This document shows positions 1 to 10,271 of a stretch of DNA of 64,000 bases, piece by piece. Position 1 is the first letter of the stretch. Each line of letters opens with the position of its first letter. The position numbers and the translations under genes are program-made. Source of the stretch: Stutzerimonas stutzeri (GTDB lineage: Bacteria; Pseudomonadota; Gammaproteobacteria; Pseudomonadales; Pseudomonadaceae); contig NZ_JAMOIH010000002.1 of assembly GCF_024448955.1 (NCBI RefSeq), positions 272,776 through 336,775 of the forward strand, in the 5' to 3' direction. The notes under the pieces are model-generated. The model ran no database searches. It was not told the DNA's origin and saw only the letters and a program-made list of their open reading frames with translations.

Positions 1-873
1 ATCTATCGTGGCGCCTCGCTGATTACGCCGAATCTCGGCGAGTTCGAGGCCATCGTCGGGCGATGCGCTGATGAAGCCGAACTGGTGGTCAAGGGCGCTG
101 AGCTCATGCAACAGCTGGAGCTTGATGCTTTGCTCGTCACCCGCGGCGAGCACGGCATGACGCTGCTGCGTCCGGAGCACTCTCCGCTGCATTTACCGGC
201 GCGCGCCCGTGAGGTGTTCGATGTCACCGGCGCTGGCGATACCGTCATTTCGACCCTGGCGGCCGCCATTGCGGCGGGGGAAGAGCTGCCACAGGCCGTG
301 GCGTTGGCCAATCTGGCCGCTGGCATCGTGGTTGGCAAGCTGGGCACCGCCTGCATCAGTGCGCCTGAGCTGCGCCGTGCCGTGCAGCGCGAGGAGGGTT
401 CAGAGCGCGGGGTGATGACGCTCGAGCAACTGCTCACCGCGATTGAGGACGCCCGCGCCGAAGGCGAGAAGATCGTGTTTACCAACGGCTGCTTCGACAT
501 TCTGCACGCCGGTCATGTGACCTATCTGGAGCAGGCCCGCGCGCAGGGCGATCGACTGGTCGTCGCGGTCAACGATGACGGCTCGGTGAGTCGCCTGAAG
601 GGGCCGGGCCGGCCGATCAATTCGGTCGACCGGCGCATGGCTGTGCTGGCAGGCCTCGGTGCTGTCGACTGGGTCGTTTGCTTCGCCGAAGACACGCCGG
701 AAAATCTGCTCGCTGAGGTCAGGCCGGACGTGTTGGTAAAGGGCGGCGACTACGGCGTCGATCAGGTGGTCGGGGCGGATCTGGTCAAGGCTTATGGCGG
801 TGTGGTGAAGGTGCTGGGGCTGGTCGAGAACAGTTCGACCACGGCTATCGTCGAGAAAATTCGTACTCGTTGA
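1..873 (+). CDS. hldE: HldE (RfaE), bifunctional heptose kinase/adenylyltransferase, 3' part
   Basis: Makes ADP-heptose for the LPS inner core: an N-terminal PfkB/ribokinase domain phosphorylates heptose 7-phosphate, and a C-terminal nucleotidyltransferase domain adenylylates heptose 1-phosphate in the cytoplasm. The frame is open from base 1, so the 5' end lies outside the window. About 290 codons are visible, against roughly 475 for the family. The kinase signature VTGAGDT lies near 223-243. The transferase signature [12 protein letters not shown], which carries the HxGH-type nucleotide-binding motif, lies near 481-516. The product ends in ...[13 protein letters not shown], typical of the family C-terminus. 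It is tail to tail with the kinase gene that follows, only 15 bases apart. Identity is secure; only the truncation is a window effect. Confidence 0.96.
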   Translation: MYRGASLITPNLGEFEAIVGRCADEAELVVKGAELMQQLELDALLVTRGEHGMTLLRPEHSPLHLPARAREVFDVTGAGDTVISTLAAAIAAGEELPQAVALANLAAGIVVGKLGTACISAPELRRAVQREEGSERGVMTLEQLLTAIEDARAEGEKIVFTNGCFDILHAGHVTYLEQARAQGDRLVVAVNDDGSVSRLKGPGRPINSVDRRMAVLAGLGAVDWVVCFAEDTPENLLAEVRPDVLVKGGDYGVDQVVGADLVKAYGGVVKVLGLVENSSTTAIVEKIRTR

Positions 874-888
874 TAGCCACGGATCGGG

Positions 889-1716
889 TCAGCCTGTTAC
901 TAGCACGCCGTGGCTGTGTAGTAGGCGACGCTCCTTGCGGCCGATCTTCTCATGCTTGCTGATGACATAGGTGTGCCTGAAGCGAGCCGGATCAATACAG
1001 AGCTTGGGCATGACCTCGTCGACCAGGCGGTCATAGGTGGGCTCGTCGATATACTGGTTGATTTCCCGCTGAAAAAAATGGCCGTACATGAAGCCCAGCA
1101 CTTCAGGTTCGTGTTCAGTGGCGCCATGTAGGCAATTTTCGAAGTCGATGACTCGAAGTGTTTCTTGGCGGGAATTGATCATGACGTTGCCCGCCCACAA
1201 ATCGAGATGATAAATCCGCTTCTCATGCAGTTCGCGGAACAGTGTGAAGCAGTTTCTCAGAAAGGGCACCGGATCCTGCTGTCCCAGCCATTGATGGCTA
1301 GGAAGATAGTGTTCCAAAAACTCGAATATCAGCGAGACATTACTTACCAAGCCAAGCTGCTTGCGGTAGGCAAAACCCAGAAGCTGGGCAGTCGGAGCTT
1401 GTAACTCTTCCGCTCTGATGGTGTTAAGCAGTTCGGCAACTTCCCAATCCAATCCGCCCTTTCGTCGTTCAATACCAAGCGTCGTACGCAGACGTGACTG
1501 AAAGCCGGTAAGGCGCGAGCTTTTGATGAACAGGCGGCTTTCGGGATGCTGGACCTCAAGGGTTGACCGCGAACGAGTGCCAGAAGCCAATTCACGAAAA
1601 GCACGCTGCAGGGCGGTTTTTAGCTCGATGGAAGGTGCCTGCGCAGTGAAGAGCCTGATCGCACCCAGATTGACTTGAATGGGAAACTTGCCAGCGAGCC
1701 GGGCGGCTTTTCGCAT
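889..1716 (-). CDS. WaaP/Kdo-kinase-like LPS core kinase ('toluene tolerance' family)
   Basis: A 275-residue protein of the lipopolysaccharide kinase family, eukaryotic-kinase-like enzymes that phosphorylate inner-core sugars. Visible kinase features are a probable ATP lysine in LFIKSS (K65), the catalytic loop HLDLWAGN (D172) and a metal-binding IDFEN (D191, in place of DFG). The ATG at 1716 follows AAGGAT at a good distance. It lies convergent to hldE, and Pseudomonas homologues sit in LPS core clusters. Base composition is visibly lower in GC than its neighbours, as is the upstream gap 1717-1860, which suggests later acquisition or faster divergence, common for core-LPS genes. The exact acceptor sugar cannot be read from sequence. 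Confidence 0.8.
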   Translation of the reverse strand: MRKAARLAGKFPIQVNLGAIRLFTAQAPSIELKTALQRAFRELASGTRSRSTLEVQHPESRLFIKSSRLTGFQSRLRTTLGIERRKGGLDWEVAELLNTIRAEELQAPTAQLLGFAYRKQLGLVSNVSLIFEFLEHYLPSHQWLGQQDPVPFLRNCFTLFRELHEKRIYHLDLWAGNVMINSRQETLRVIDFENCLHGATEHEPEVLGFMYGHFFQREINQYIDEPTYDRLVDEVMPKLCIDPARFRHTYVISKHEKIGRKERRLLHSHGVLVTG

Positions 1717-1860
1717 GTTCTATCCTTGGAAGCGTTAGCGCGTATGTGTAGTGATGGCGAAATGGAAGTATACGTAACGAAATAAACAAATCGCACCTTT
1801 GGCACGACGGGCGGTGAAATACAATCAACAAGGCTTCTGTTTACTGAGTTTTCAATTGAT

Positions 1861-2751
1861 TCAGCCTGCTATTCCACCGGGAATTATTGAGTTACACCAA
1901 TCCTTCCATCGGATGCGCTCATCGCGCGACACCCAGCCATCCTGCGGTGCAAAGCTTTCTGATAAACATAATCCCCGTGTGCTCACCTCGCTGAACTGGC
2001 CGTTGCGCAGCTGCAACAGCTGCTTCAGTGGCTGACCCTCATGCAGCGGGATCAGATAGAGGTCGGGCCGGCTACGGTCCAGTTGGGCGACCAGCTCTTC
2101 GCCCTCGAGCCGCTCGTCGACATGAAACAGGCTGAGTTCGCGGGTTTCCTTCGGCAGATCGAGGCGCATGTCGTAGATCAGTTGCAGGGAAGCGGTTGGC
2201 AGATGGACGTAGGCCCGCGGGCGTTCCATCAAGGTCATCTGGCCGCATTGCACCGGCTTGGCCGATCCGGACAACGAAGCTAGATTGAAATGCACTGCCT
2301 CGCGATAACGCAGGCTGCCCTGGTAGGGCGCCGGCAGCCAGGTATCGCCAAAGCGCCCGGCGAGCCAGCCTTCGGGCGTTTCCAGTAGACATTCCTCGGC
2401 GACTTCATGGATCGCAGTCAGCAGCGGCAGGCTGAGCTCATGAGCTGGCACGTAACCGGAAATCAACTTGAGCACGACGTCGCCGCGGTCCTGGCGTTGC
2501 TGGCGCACCAACACCCAGTACTCCCGCCCCTGCCAGCAGAGCGTCAGCCGTACCGACACACCGAGGTTGGCCAGTTCGATGTCGAAGTGGGTCGGATCGT
2601 CGACAAGCACTGGGCGGCGGCGCTCAAGCATCTCGCTGAAATTAAGCGGCCGCCCCAGGCTCTGGTAGCGCAGGCCTTCGGGGCTGGCTTCGACGAGCAA
2701 TGGAAGGGTTTTGAACGTGCCCGGGTTCTTGCGGATCAACACGCGCGGCAT
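1861..2751 (-). CDS. Nudix-like conserved pseudomonad protein of unknown function
   Basis: A 296-residue soluble protein, conserved in pseudomonads and sometimes labelled 'metal ABC transporter ATPase', although I see no Walker motifs. Around residues 78-123 a strand, YWVLVRQQRQ, is followed by a Nudix-like box: G99, E105, then HEVAEECLL at 115-123. This corresponds to the REUxEExGU core, with H for R, L for G and two extra residues before the core. The two consecutive glutamates, E119 and E120, that bind metal in Nudix enzymes are kept. The ATG at 2751 has AGGAG six bases upstream. It is encoded just downstream of the aldo/keto reductase gene, 37 bases away on the same strand. The fold assignment is inference; the substrate is unknown. 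Confidence 0.7.
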   Translation of the reverse strand: MPRVLIRKNPGTFKTLPLLVEASPEGLRYQSLGRPLNFSEMLERRRPVLVDDPTHFDIELANLGVSVRLTLCWQGREYWVLVRQQRQDRGDVVLKLISGYVPAHELSLPLLTAIHEVAEECLLETPEGWLAGRFGDTWLPAPYQGSLRYREAVHFNLASLSGSAKPVQCGQMTLMERPRAYVHLPTASLQLIYDMRLDLPKETRELSLFHVDERLEGEELVAQLDRSRPDLYLIPLHEGQPLKQLLQLRNGQFSEVSTRGLCLSESFAPQDGWVSRDERIRWKDWCNSIIPGGIAG

Positions 2752-2788
2752 TCGGCTCCTCCTGACGTAGGCGGCCGTTGGGCCGTGA

Positions 2789-3601
2789 TTATCGTTGTTG
2801 GGACAAAACCGCTGCAGCGGTACGCACGTTATCTGACAGGTGATTCGGGTTTATGGTGCCGATGATGGCGGCGCCGACGCCTGGATGCGCGAACAGCAGT
2901 TCGAAGCTCGCACGCACCGGATCTTCGCCTGCTTTCAGGCAGACGTGACCGCTGGCCAGCGCTTTTTTTACTAAGACGCCCTTGGCGTGTGACTGAGCGT
3001 AGTCCAGTACAGGCCGCTCGTTCTGCTCGTTGAGGTTGTAGGTCACCATCGCGCAGTCGCCCTGTTCGAGCGCGAACAGACCGCCTTCGACGGTTTTGCC
3101 GGAAAGGCCGTAGCCGAGGATCTTGCCCTCGCGCTTGAGGTCGGCGAGGGTCTCGTAGACGCCGCTGTGCTGGAGAATTTCCAGGTCGCGCCCGTCCGAA
3201 TGCACCAGGACCAGATCGATGCGGTCGGTCCGCAGCCGCTGAAGGCTGCGCTCGACTGAATGTCGGGTATGGCCCGGCGAGAAATCGAAGAGCGATTGGC
3301 CATCGACGAACTCCTCGCCGACTTTGCTGACCACAACCCAATGGTCTCGTTGGCCCTGCAATAAAGGCCCCAGACGCTGTTCGCTGAGCCCGTAGGCGGG
3401 CGCGGTGTCGATCAAGTTGATGCCCAGATCGCGAGCCAGCGCGATCAGTTGGCGCGCCTGTTCATCATCCGGAATGCGAAAGCCGTTGGGGTATTTGACG
3501 CCCTGGTCGCGACCCAGCTTGACCGTGCCCAGGCCCAGCGGCGACACGCTGAGTCCAGTGCTGCCAAGAGGACGATGCAGCTCGTGCAATGTTGTCGCCA
3601 T
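2789..3601 (-). CDS. Aldo/keto reductase
   Basis: A 270-residue NAD(P)H-dependent reductase of the AKR superfamily, a cytosolic TIM barrel. The catalytic tetrad is visible: D65 and Y70 in DTAPAYG, K93 in VVSKVG, and the histidine of LVHSDG. Its opening, LGSTGLSVSPLGLGT, is typical of the bacterial AKR group. The start codon overlaps the stop of the upstream FAD oxidoreductase by one base (TGATG at 3603-3599), so the two are translationally coupled and probably act on related substrates. The same pair occurs in P. aeruginosa (from memory PA4992/PA4991). The substrate is not known. Confidence 0.9.
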   Translation of the reverse strand: MATTLHELHRPLGSTGLSVSPLGLGTVKLGRDQGVKYPNGFRIPDDEQARQLIALARDLGINLIDTAPAYGLSEQRLGPLLQGQRDHWVVVSKVGEEFVDGQSLFDFSPGHTRHSVERSLQRLRTDRIDLVLVHSDGRDLEILQHSGVYETLADLKREGKILGYGLSGKTVEGGLFALEQGDCAMVTYNLNEQNERPVLDYAQSHAKGVLVKKALASGHVCLKAGEDPVRASFELLFAHPGVGAAIIGTINPNHLSDNVRTAAAVLSQQR

Positions 3602-4773
3602 CAGAGCAATCCCTCCCAGAAGGGCGCAGTAACTGCGGGGCGTGGCAGTTCGGGTAGCGGCGGATGCGATTGAGGATGGATGCCGTCGCGGGTCAAGGCA
3701 GCTTCGACGCGGTCAGCGAAATCGGGAGATAGCGCCAATTTCGTCGGCCAGCCAACCAGCAGCCGGCCCTGTTCGGCGAGGAAGGCGTTGTCCGGTCTGG
3801 CCAGCGCTGATTGAGCCGGCTCGGCCCGGTCGATACGCAGCGTCGTCCACTTGGCCCCGGACAGGTCGATCCAGGGCACTAATTCCGCCAGCTCCTTTTT
3901 TGCCGCAGCAATTTGCGCCGCCTCGTCACGCGCGACGCCATTGGCCTCGGCCAGATCGCCGCCCAGATACCAGATCCATTCGCCGTCGGCAGCCGGATGG
4001 CTGGTCACGGTGATGCGCGGTTTGGAGCCGCCTCCCAGGCAATGCGCATAGAGCGGCTTGAGCGTCGCCGCCTTGACGATGACCATATGCAACGGGCGCT
4101 TTTGCATCGCCGGTTGCGCAAGACCCAACGCCTCCAGCAGCTCGGCGTTGCCCGCGCCGGCAGTCAGGACGATGCGCTGCGCGGTGATGGCGCGACCATC
4201 GGCGATCAGGCCGGTCAGTTCACCGTTCTCCCGTAGCGGCTCGATCCGGCCGGCCTTCAACAGGTCGGGGCCGGCGAGCTCCGCCAGACGCTGGATCAGG
4301 CTCGGCACGTCCAGCACCAGTTCGCTGAGTCGATAGACCTTGCCCTTGAAGCCTGGGTCCTGCAGCGCTGGCGGCAACTCGCCGCCCTTGACCTGTCCGA
4401 CCCGCGAGCGCACCGCCTTGCTGGCGAAGAAACTGGTGAGGTTGCCGGTCAGGGTACCCGGGGACCAGAGATAGTGCGCATCGGAGAGCAGGCGCACGCT
4501 GGAAAGATCCAGCTCGCCGCCGCCTTGGAGTGCTTCACGCCAGCGCCGGGGCATGTCGGCGATGGCTTCCGACGCACCGGTCAGCGCGCCACTCAGCGCA
4601 TACTTGGTGCCACCGTGGATGATCCCCTGGGATTTGACGCTCTGCCCGCCGCCAAGCACGCCTTTGTCCACCAGCAGCGTCGAATAGCCTTGTTGGCGCA
4701 GGCGCGCGTTCAGCCAAAGACCGGCAACGCCACCGCCTACGATCAGGACATCGGTGCTCAAGGAGTCGGGCAT
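3601..4773 (-). CDS. FAD-dependent oxidoreductase (DAO family)
   Basis: A 390-residue flavoprotein of the D-amino-acid-oxidase/glycine-oxidase fold. The dinucleotide-binding loop DVLIVGGGVAGLW lies at residues 8-20, and a second FAD-contact region, RIVLTAGAGNAELLEALG, lies mid-protein. I chose the ATG at 4773 over an upstream in-frame start at 4800. GAGG stands eight bases before it, and the preferred start places the Rossmann strand at the usual distance from the N-terminus. It is the first gene of a two-gene operon with the aldo/keto reductase. The substrate is unknown; amine or amino-acid oxidation would be the default guess from the family. Confidence 0.86.
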   Translation of the reverse strand: MPDSLSTDVLIVGGGVAGLWLNARLRQQGYSTLLVDKGVLGGGQSVKSQGIIHGGTKYALSGALTGASEAIADMPRRWREALQGGGELDLSSVRLLSDAHYLWSPGTLTGNLTSFFASKAVRSRVGQVKGGELPPALQDPGFKGKVYRLSELVLDVPSLIQRLAELAGPDLLKAGRIEPLRENGELTGLIADGRAITAQRIVLTAGAGNAELLEALGLAQPAMQKRPLHMVIVKAATLKPLYAHCLGGGSKPRITVTSHPAADGEWIWYLGGDLAEANGVARDEAAQIAAAKKELAELVPWIDLSGAKWTTLRIDRAEPAQSALARPDNAFLAEQGRLLVGWPTKLALSPDFADRVEAALTRDGIHPQSHPPLPELPRPAVTAPFWEGLL

Positions 4774-4885
4774 CTGTAAACCTCGCCTGTAAAGCTGCAA
4801 TTACGGGCCGGCAGTATAACCGTCGACGTAGTCGTAGCAGCCATGGTTGGAAAGCTGGGAGCGGGGCAAGACGCTGTGGGCTGGC

Positions 4886-5004
4886 TGCTGGTGGGCTGAA
4901 GCCCACCCTACTAACTGACGCGGAACGCTGCCCGACGCACGTCTACCAACGAATCTTGAATTCAACTAGTAGGGTGGGCCGGGTCGCTCCGCTTCAGCCC
5001 ACCA
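4886..5004. repeat. Inverted pair of GTGGGCTGAAGCCCAC-type palindromic repeats
   Basis: The first unit (about 4889-4912) reads TGGTGGGCTGAAGCCCACCC. The second (about 4966-5004) holds the same motif in opposite orientation, interrupted by GGGTCGCTCC in its loop. Each folds to a hairpin, and both end in the CTAC/GTAG flank. This is the architecture of REP doublets (BIMEs) in pseudomonads. It fills most of the 267-base gap between the divergent oxidoreductase and waaA genes. Confidence 0.7.
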
Positions 5005-5040
5005 GCTTCAGCTTGCAGCTTTCGAGTAAACTTCGCGGCC

Positions 5041-6306
5041 ATGAACCGAACCCTCTATACCCTGCTGTTCCATCTTGCCTTGCCGTTGGTGGTGGTTCGC
5101 CTGTTTTGGCGTGCCCGCAAAGCGCCGGCCTACTCGAAACGTATCGGCGAACGCTTTGCTATTGGGCTACCCGAATTCCAGCCGCATGGCATCTGGGTGC
5201 ACGCTGTCTCGGTCGGCGAAAGCATTGCCGCCGCACCGATGATCCGAGCATTGAAAGATCGTTATCCGTACTTGCCGATCACCGTCACCTGCATGACCCC
5301 GACCGGCTCCGAGCGGATCAAGGCGCTATTTGGCGATACGGTGCAGCATTGCTACTTGCCTTACGATCTGCCTTGGGCGGCTTCACGGTTCTTGCAACGA
5401 CTGCAGCCGAAACTGGCTGTGGTGATGGAAACCGAGCTGTGGCCCAACCATATTCACCAGTGCGCGCGTCGCGGTATTCCCGTGGCGCTGGCCAATGCGC
5501 GGTTGTCTGAACGCTCGGCGCGCGGCTATGCACGATTCGCCCGGTTGACCGCGCCTATGCTGGCGGAACTGAGCCTCGTCGCCGTGCAGACCGAAGCCGA
5601 GGCGACGCGTTTCCGTCAGCTCGGCGCACGTGATGCCTGCGTGGAGGTAACCGGCTCGATCAAGTTCGACCTCAGCGTCGACCCGGCGCTGCCCGAGCAG
5701 GCCGCGCAGCTCCGCCAGCAATGGGGTGCCACGATGCGGCCGATCTGGATCGGCGCCAGCACTCACACAGGCGAAGACGAAATTCTGCTGGCTGCGCATC
5801 GGCAGTTGTTGAACACCTATCCTGACGCGCTGTTGATTCTGGTGCCGCGCCATCCCGAACGCTTTGGCTCGGTATACGAGCTATGCCGGAAGCAGGACTT
5901 CGCCACCGTCCGACGTTCCCTCGGCGAGCCGCCCCAGGCCCAGACGCAAGTGCTGCTTGGCGACACCATGGGCGAGTTGCTGTTTCTCTTTGCGCTGGCC
6001 GATGTGGCCTTCGTTGGCGGCAGTCTGGTGCCGACCGGCGGGCACAATTTGCTTGAGCCCGCAGCGTTGGGAAAACCCGTACTGACCGGCCCGCATCTGT
6101 TTAATTTCCTCGATATCGCCGCGCAGCTGCGTGATGCCGACGCGTTGAAGGAAGTGGACAGCGCCCCCGCGCTGGCGGCGGCAATCGAGACGTTATGGAC
6201 GAATCCGGCAAGTGTCGAACAGGCTCGGGCCGCTGGCAGCCGTGTGCTGAGAAATAATCAGGGCGCGCTGGAGCGGCTGCTGGCAGGGCTAGGACGGCTG
6301 CTTTAG
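5041..6306 (+). CDS. waaA: WaaA (KdtA), Kdo transferase
   Basis: 3-deoxy-D-manno-octulosonic acid transferase, which attaches Kdo to lipid IVA at the inner face of the cytoplasmic membrane. At 421 residues it has normal length. An N-terminal membrane anchor (LYTLLFHLALPLVVVRLFW) precedes the GT30 domain, with IWVHAVSVGES near residues 57-67 and the C-terminal donor-binding block GGSLVPTGGHNLLEPA near 321-336. The ribosome site before the ATG is weak. It is convergent with tolC; a bulged hairpin, GGGCGG-CTGAA-CCGCC, at 6311-6331 separates the two stops but has no T-run. It belongs functionally with hldE at the window start. Confidence 0.95.
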   Translation: MNRTLYTLLFHLALPLVVVRLFWRARKAPAYSKRIGERFAIGLPEFQPHGIWVHAVSVGESIAAAPMIRALKDRYPYLPITVTCMTPTGSERIKALFGDTVQHCYLPYDLPWAASRFLQRLQPKLAVVMETELWPNHIHQCARRGIPVALANARLSERSARGYARFARLTAPMLAELSLVAVQTEAEATRFRQLGARDACVEVTGSIKFDLSVDPALPEQAAQLRQQWGATMRPIWIGASTHTGEDEILLAAHRQLLNTYPDALLILVPRHPERFGSVYELCRKQDFATVRRSLGEPPQAQTQVLLGDTMGELLFLFALADVAFVGGSLVPTGGHNLLEPAALGKPVLTGPHLFNFLDIAAQLRDADALKEVDSAPALAAAIETLWTNPASVEQARAAGSRVLRNNQGALERLLAGLGRLL

Positions 6307-6348
6307 CCAATAGGGCGGCTGAACCGCCTATAGATGTGGTGGTGCTTG

Positions 6349-7803
6349 TCAGTCCACGCGTACCGGCTGGCCAAAATTCTCCGACAGATCCGGCGGCAGG
6401 AAGTCGCTGTCCGGATCGTAGTCCGCCTTCAGATAGCGTTGCAGATCCTCCAGATCACCCGGGTTGAGTGTGCCGGCGGCCTGTTTCAGGCGCAGGCTGT
6501 CGAGGATGTAGTCATAGCGGGCGTTGTTGTAATCGCGCACGGCAGCGAACAGGCGGCGCTGAGCGTCGAGCACGTCGACGATATTGCGTGTACCTACCTG
6601 ATAGCCGATGTCGGTAGCTTCCAAAGCACTCTGGCTGGAAATGATTGACTGCCGGCGCGCCTGCACCTGCTCTACATCGGTATTCACTGCGCGATGCAGA
6701 TTACGGGTGGACTCGACCACCTGACGGCGCAGGCTTTCGCGCTGCTGCTCGGTTTGGGTCAATTGATGAAAGGCCTCGCGCCGCTGGGAGCTGGTCAGCC
6801 CGCCGCTGTATAGCGGAATGTTCAGCTGCAAGCCGATGCTGCGCTGTTCGACGTCGCCGGTGTAACGCGGCAGGCTGTAGCCCGGAATATCCATGGAGCC
6901 GGTATTGGAGAAGCCCAGGCTGTCGTTGTCGCCCCTGCTGTAGCGCGCCACCGCATCGACCGTCGGTGCATGGCCGGCTCGGCGCTGGCGCAGGGTTTCT
7001 TCGGCCGCGTTTACCGCCTGGTTGATCGCCAGCAGATCCAGGTTCTGCTGAGTGGCGGTGTTGACCCAGGCGCTGGCGTCGTTCGGGGTGGGCGGCAGCA
7101 CTGGCAGGCTGTGCTCGACGCCTTCCAGCGCGAGGTATTCGCGATTGGTCAGCGTGAACAGTGCCTGAAAGGCATCGTCGACCTGGCGCTGGGCGATGAG
7201 TCGATTGGCCCGCGCGGTATCGAAACCTGCCTGGGCTTCGAGCACGTCGGTGCGATCGGAAAGGCCCACTTCGAAGCGTTCGTCGGCCTGGTCGAGCTGC
7301 CGCTTGAAGGCCGATTCCTCGGCTTTGGCGGCGGCGAGATTGTCTTGCGCGCGTAGGACTGCGAAGTACGCCTGAGCGGTCAGGCGGATCAGGTCCTGCT
7401 CGGCAATGGAGTATTCCAGCGCCGCCTGCTCGCTGATCGCTTCGGCCGCCTGCAACTGGAACCAGCGCTCGGCGCGGAAGATCGGTTGGCTCAGGGTGGC
7501 CTGATAGACGGTGCCACTACGCGACAGGGAGCGTGAGCCGATGTCGGTGTCGAGGTCGGTGCGGGTGTCGCTCATCTCCGCGCCCGCGCTGAGATTCGGC
7601 AGCAAGCCGGCACGTGCCTGCGGTACGACCTCCTGAGTCGCCTTGAACTGCGCGCGCGCCGCCGCGAGGTCGGCATTGTTCTCCACGGCTTGGCGATAAA
7701 CGCTCACCAGATCGGTGCGATTGGAGAGCGGAGGCGCGGTCTCGGCCCAAACCAGCCCCGACGAGGCGGCCACGGCCAGTGCCAGCGTGAGTCTACGCAG
7801 CAT
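6349..7803 (-). CDS. tolC: TolC family outer-membrane efflux channel
   Basis: A 484-residue outer-membrane/periplasmic trimeric channel of the TolC type, the exit duct for type I secretion and efflux pumps. The signal peptide MLRRLTLALAVAASSGLVWA ends in AxA-like small residues. Two OEP repeats follow (roughly residues 30-220 and 240-440), with SIGLQLNIPLYSGG marking the second. The C-terminus is an acidic, proline-rich tail. I prefer the ATG at 7803, with AGGG upstream and directly before the signal peptide, over an upstream TTG at 7836. It is divergent from the thiC riboswitch leader. No inner-membrane pump gene is adjacent, as for E. coli tolC. Confidence 0.92.
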   Translation of the reverse strand: MLRRLTLALAVAASSGLVWAETAPPLSNRTDLVSVYRQAVENNADLAAARAQFKATQEVVPQARAGLLPNLSAGAEMSDTRTDLDTDIGSRSLSRSGTVYQATLSQPIFRAERWFQLQAAEAISEQAALEYSIAEQDLIRLTAQAYFAVLRAQDNLAAAKAEESAFKRQLDQADERFEVGLSDRTDVLEAQAGFDTARANRLIAQRQVDDAFQALFTLTNREYLALEGVEHSLPVLPPTPNDASAWVNTATQQNLDLLAINQAVNAAEETLRQRRAGHAPTVDAVARYSRGDNDSLGFSNTGSMDIPGYSLPRYTGDVEQRSIGLQLNIPLYSGGLTSSQRREAFHQLTQTEQQRESLRRQVVESTRNLHRAVNTDVEQVQARRQSIISSQSALEATDIGYQVGTRNIVDVLDAQRRLFAAVRDYNNARYDYILDSLRLKQAAGTLNPGDLEDLQRYLKADYDPDSDFLPPDLSENFGQPVRVD

Positions 7804-7992
7804 GTGCGTCTTTCCCTGAAGCGGAGTGATGGGCAAGGCTATGCGCCGCCATGCAGCCGGTCAAGCGGGGTGGCGGCGCTTTCAGGTGCCTGTGGTGAGG
7901 CTTGGCGAGGCGTTGCAAATATGACCCGGCGGTCGCGACATTCGCGGATCGGCGTGGCTTTCCTCCGGACTCTTGATTAGACTCGGTCGCGT

Positions 7993-10078
<2,086 letters not shown>

Positions 10079-10118
10079 AAGACGTAGAAAAGCGCTGAAG
10101 GCTGGAGGCCGGACGAAA

Positions 10119-10192
10119 GCGCAGTCGCGAGCTCGCTCGCGAACAGCATGAAAGCTCCGCGCAGTAAGGCTTCGCGAGCAAGCTCGCTCCTG
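10119..10192. repeat. REP-type GCGAGC palindromes
   Basis: Two related palindromic units lie downstream of thiC: TCGCGAGCTCGCTCGCGA (10125-10142) and TTCGCGAGCAAGCTCGCTCC (10171-10190). The second is the familiar pseudomonad REP core. They lie after a GCGCTGAAGGCTGGAGGC stretch that recurs after other stop codons in this window. Confidence 0.7.
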
Positions 10193-10271
10193 CACGGCAA
10201 CGATTTTTTTGCTTGCCTGGCTGGGTGAATTTACCCGCCAGGTCATCAACGATCCTTTGAGAATTCTATCC

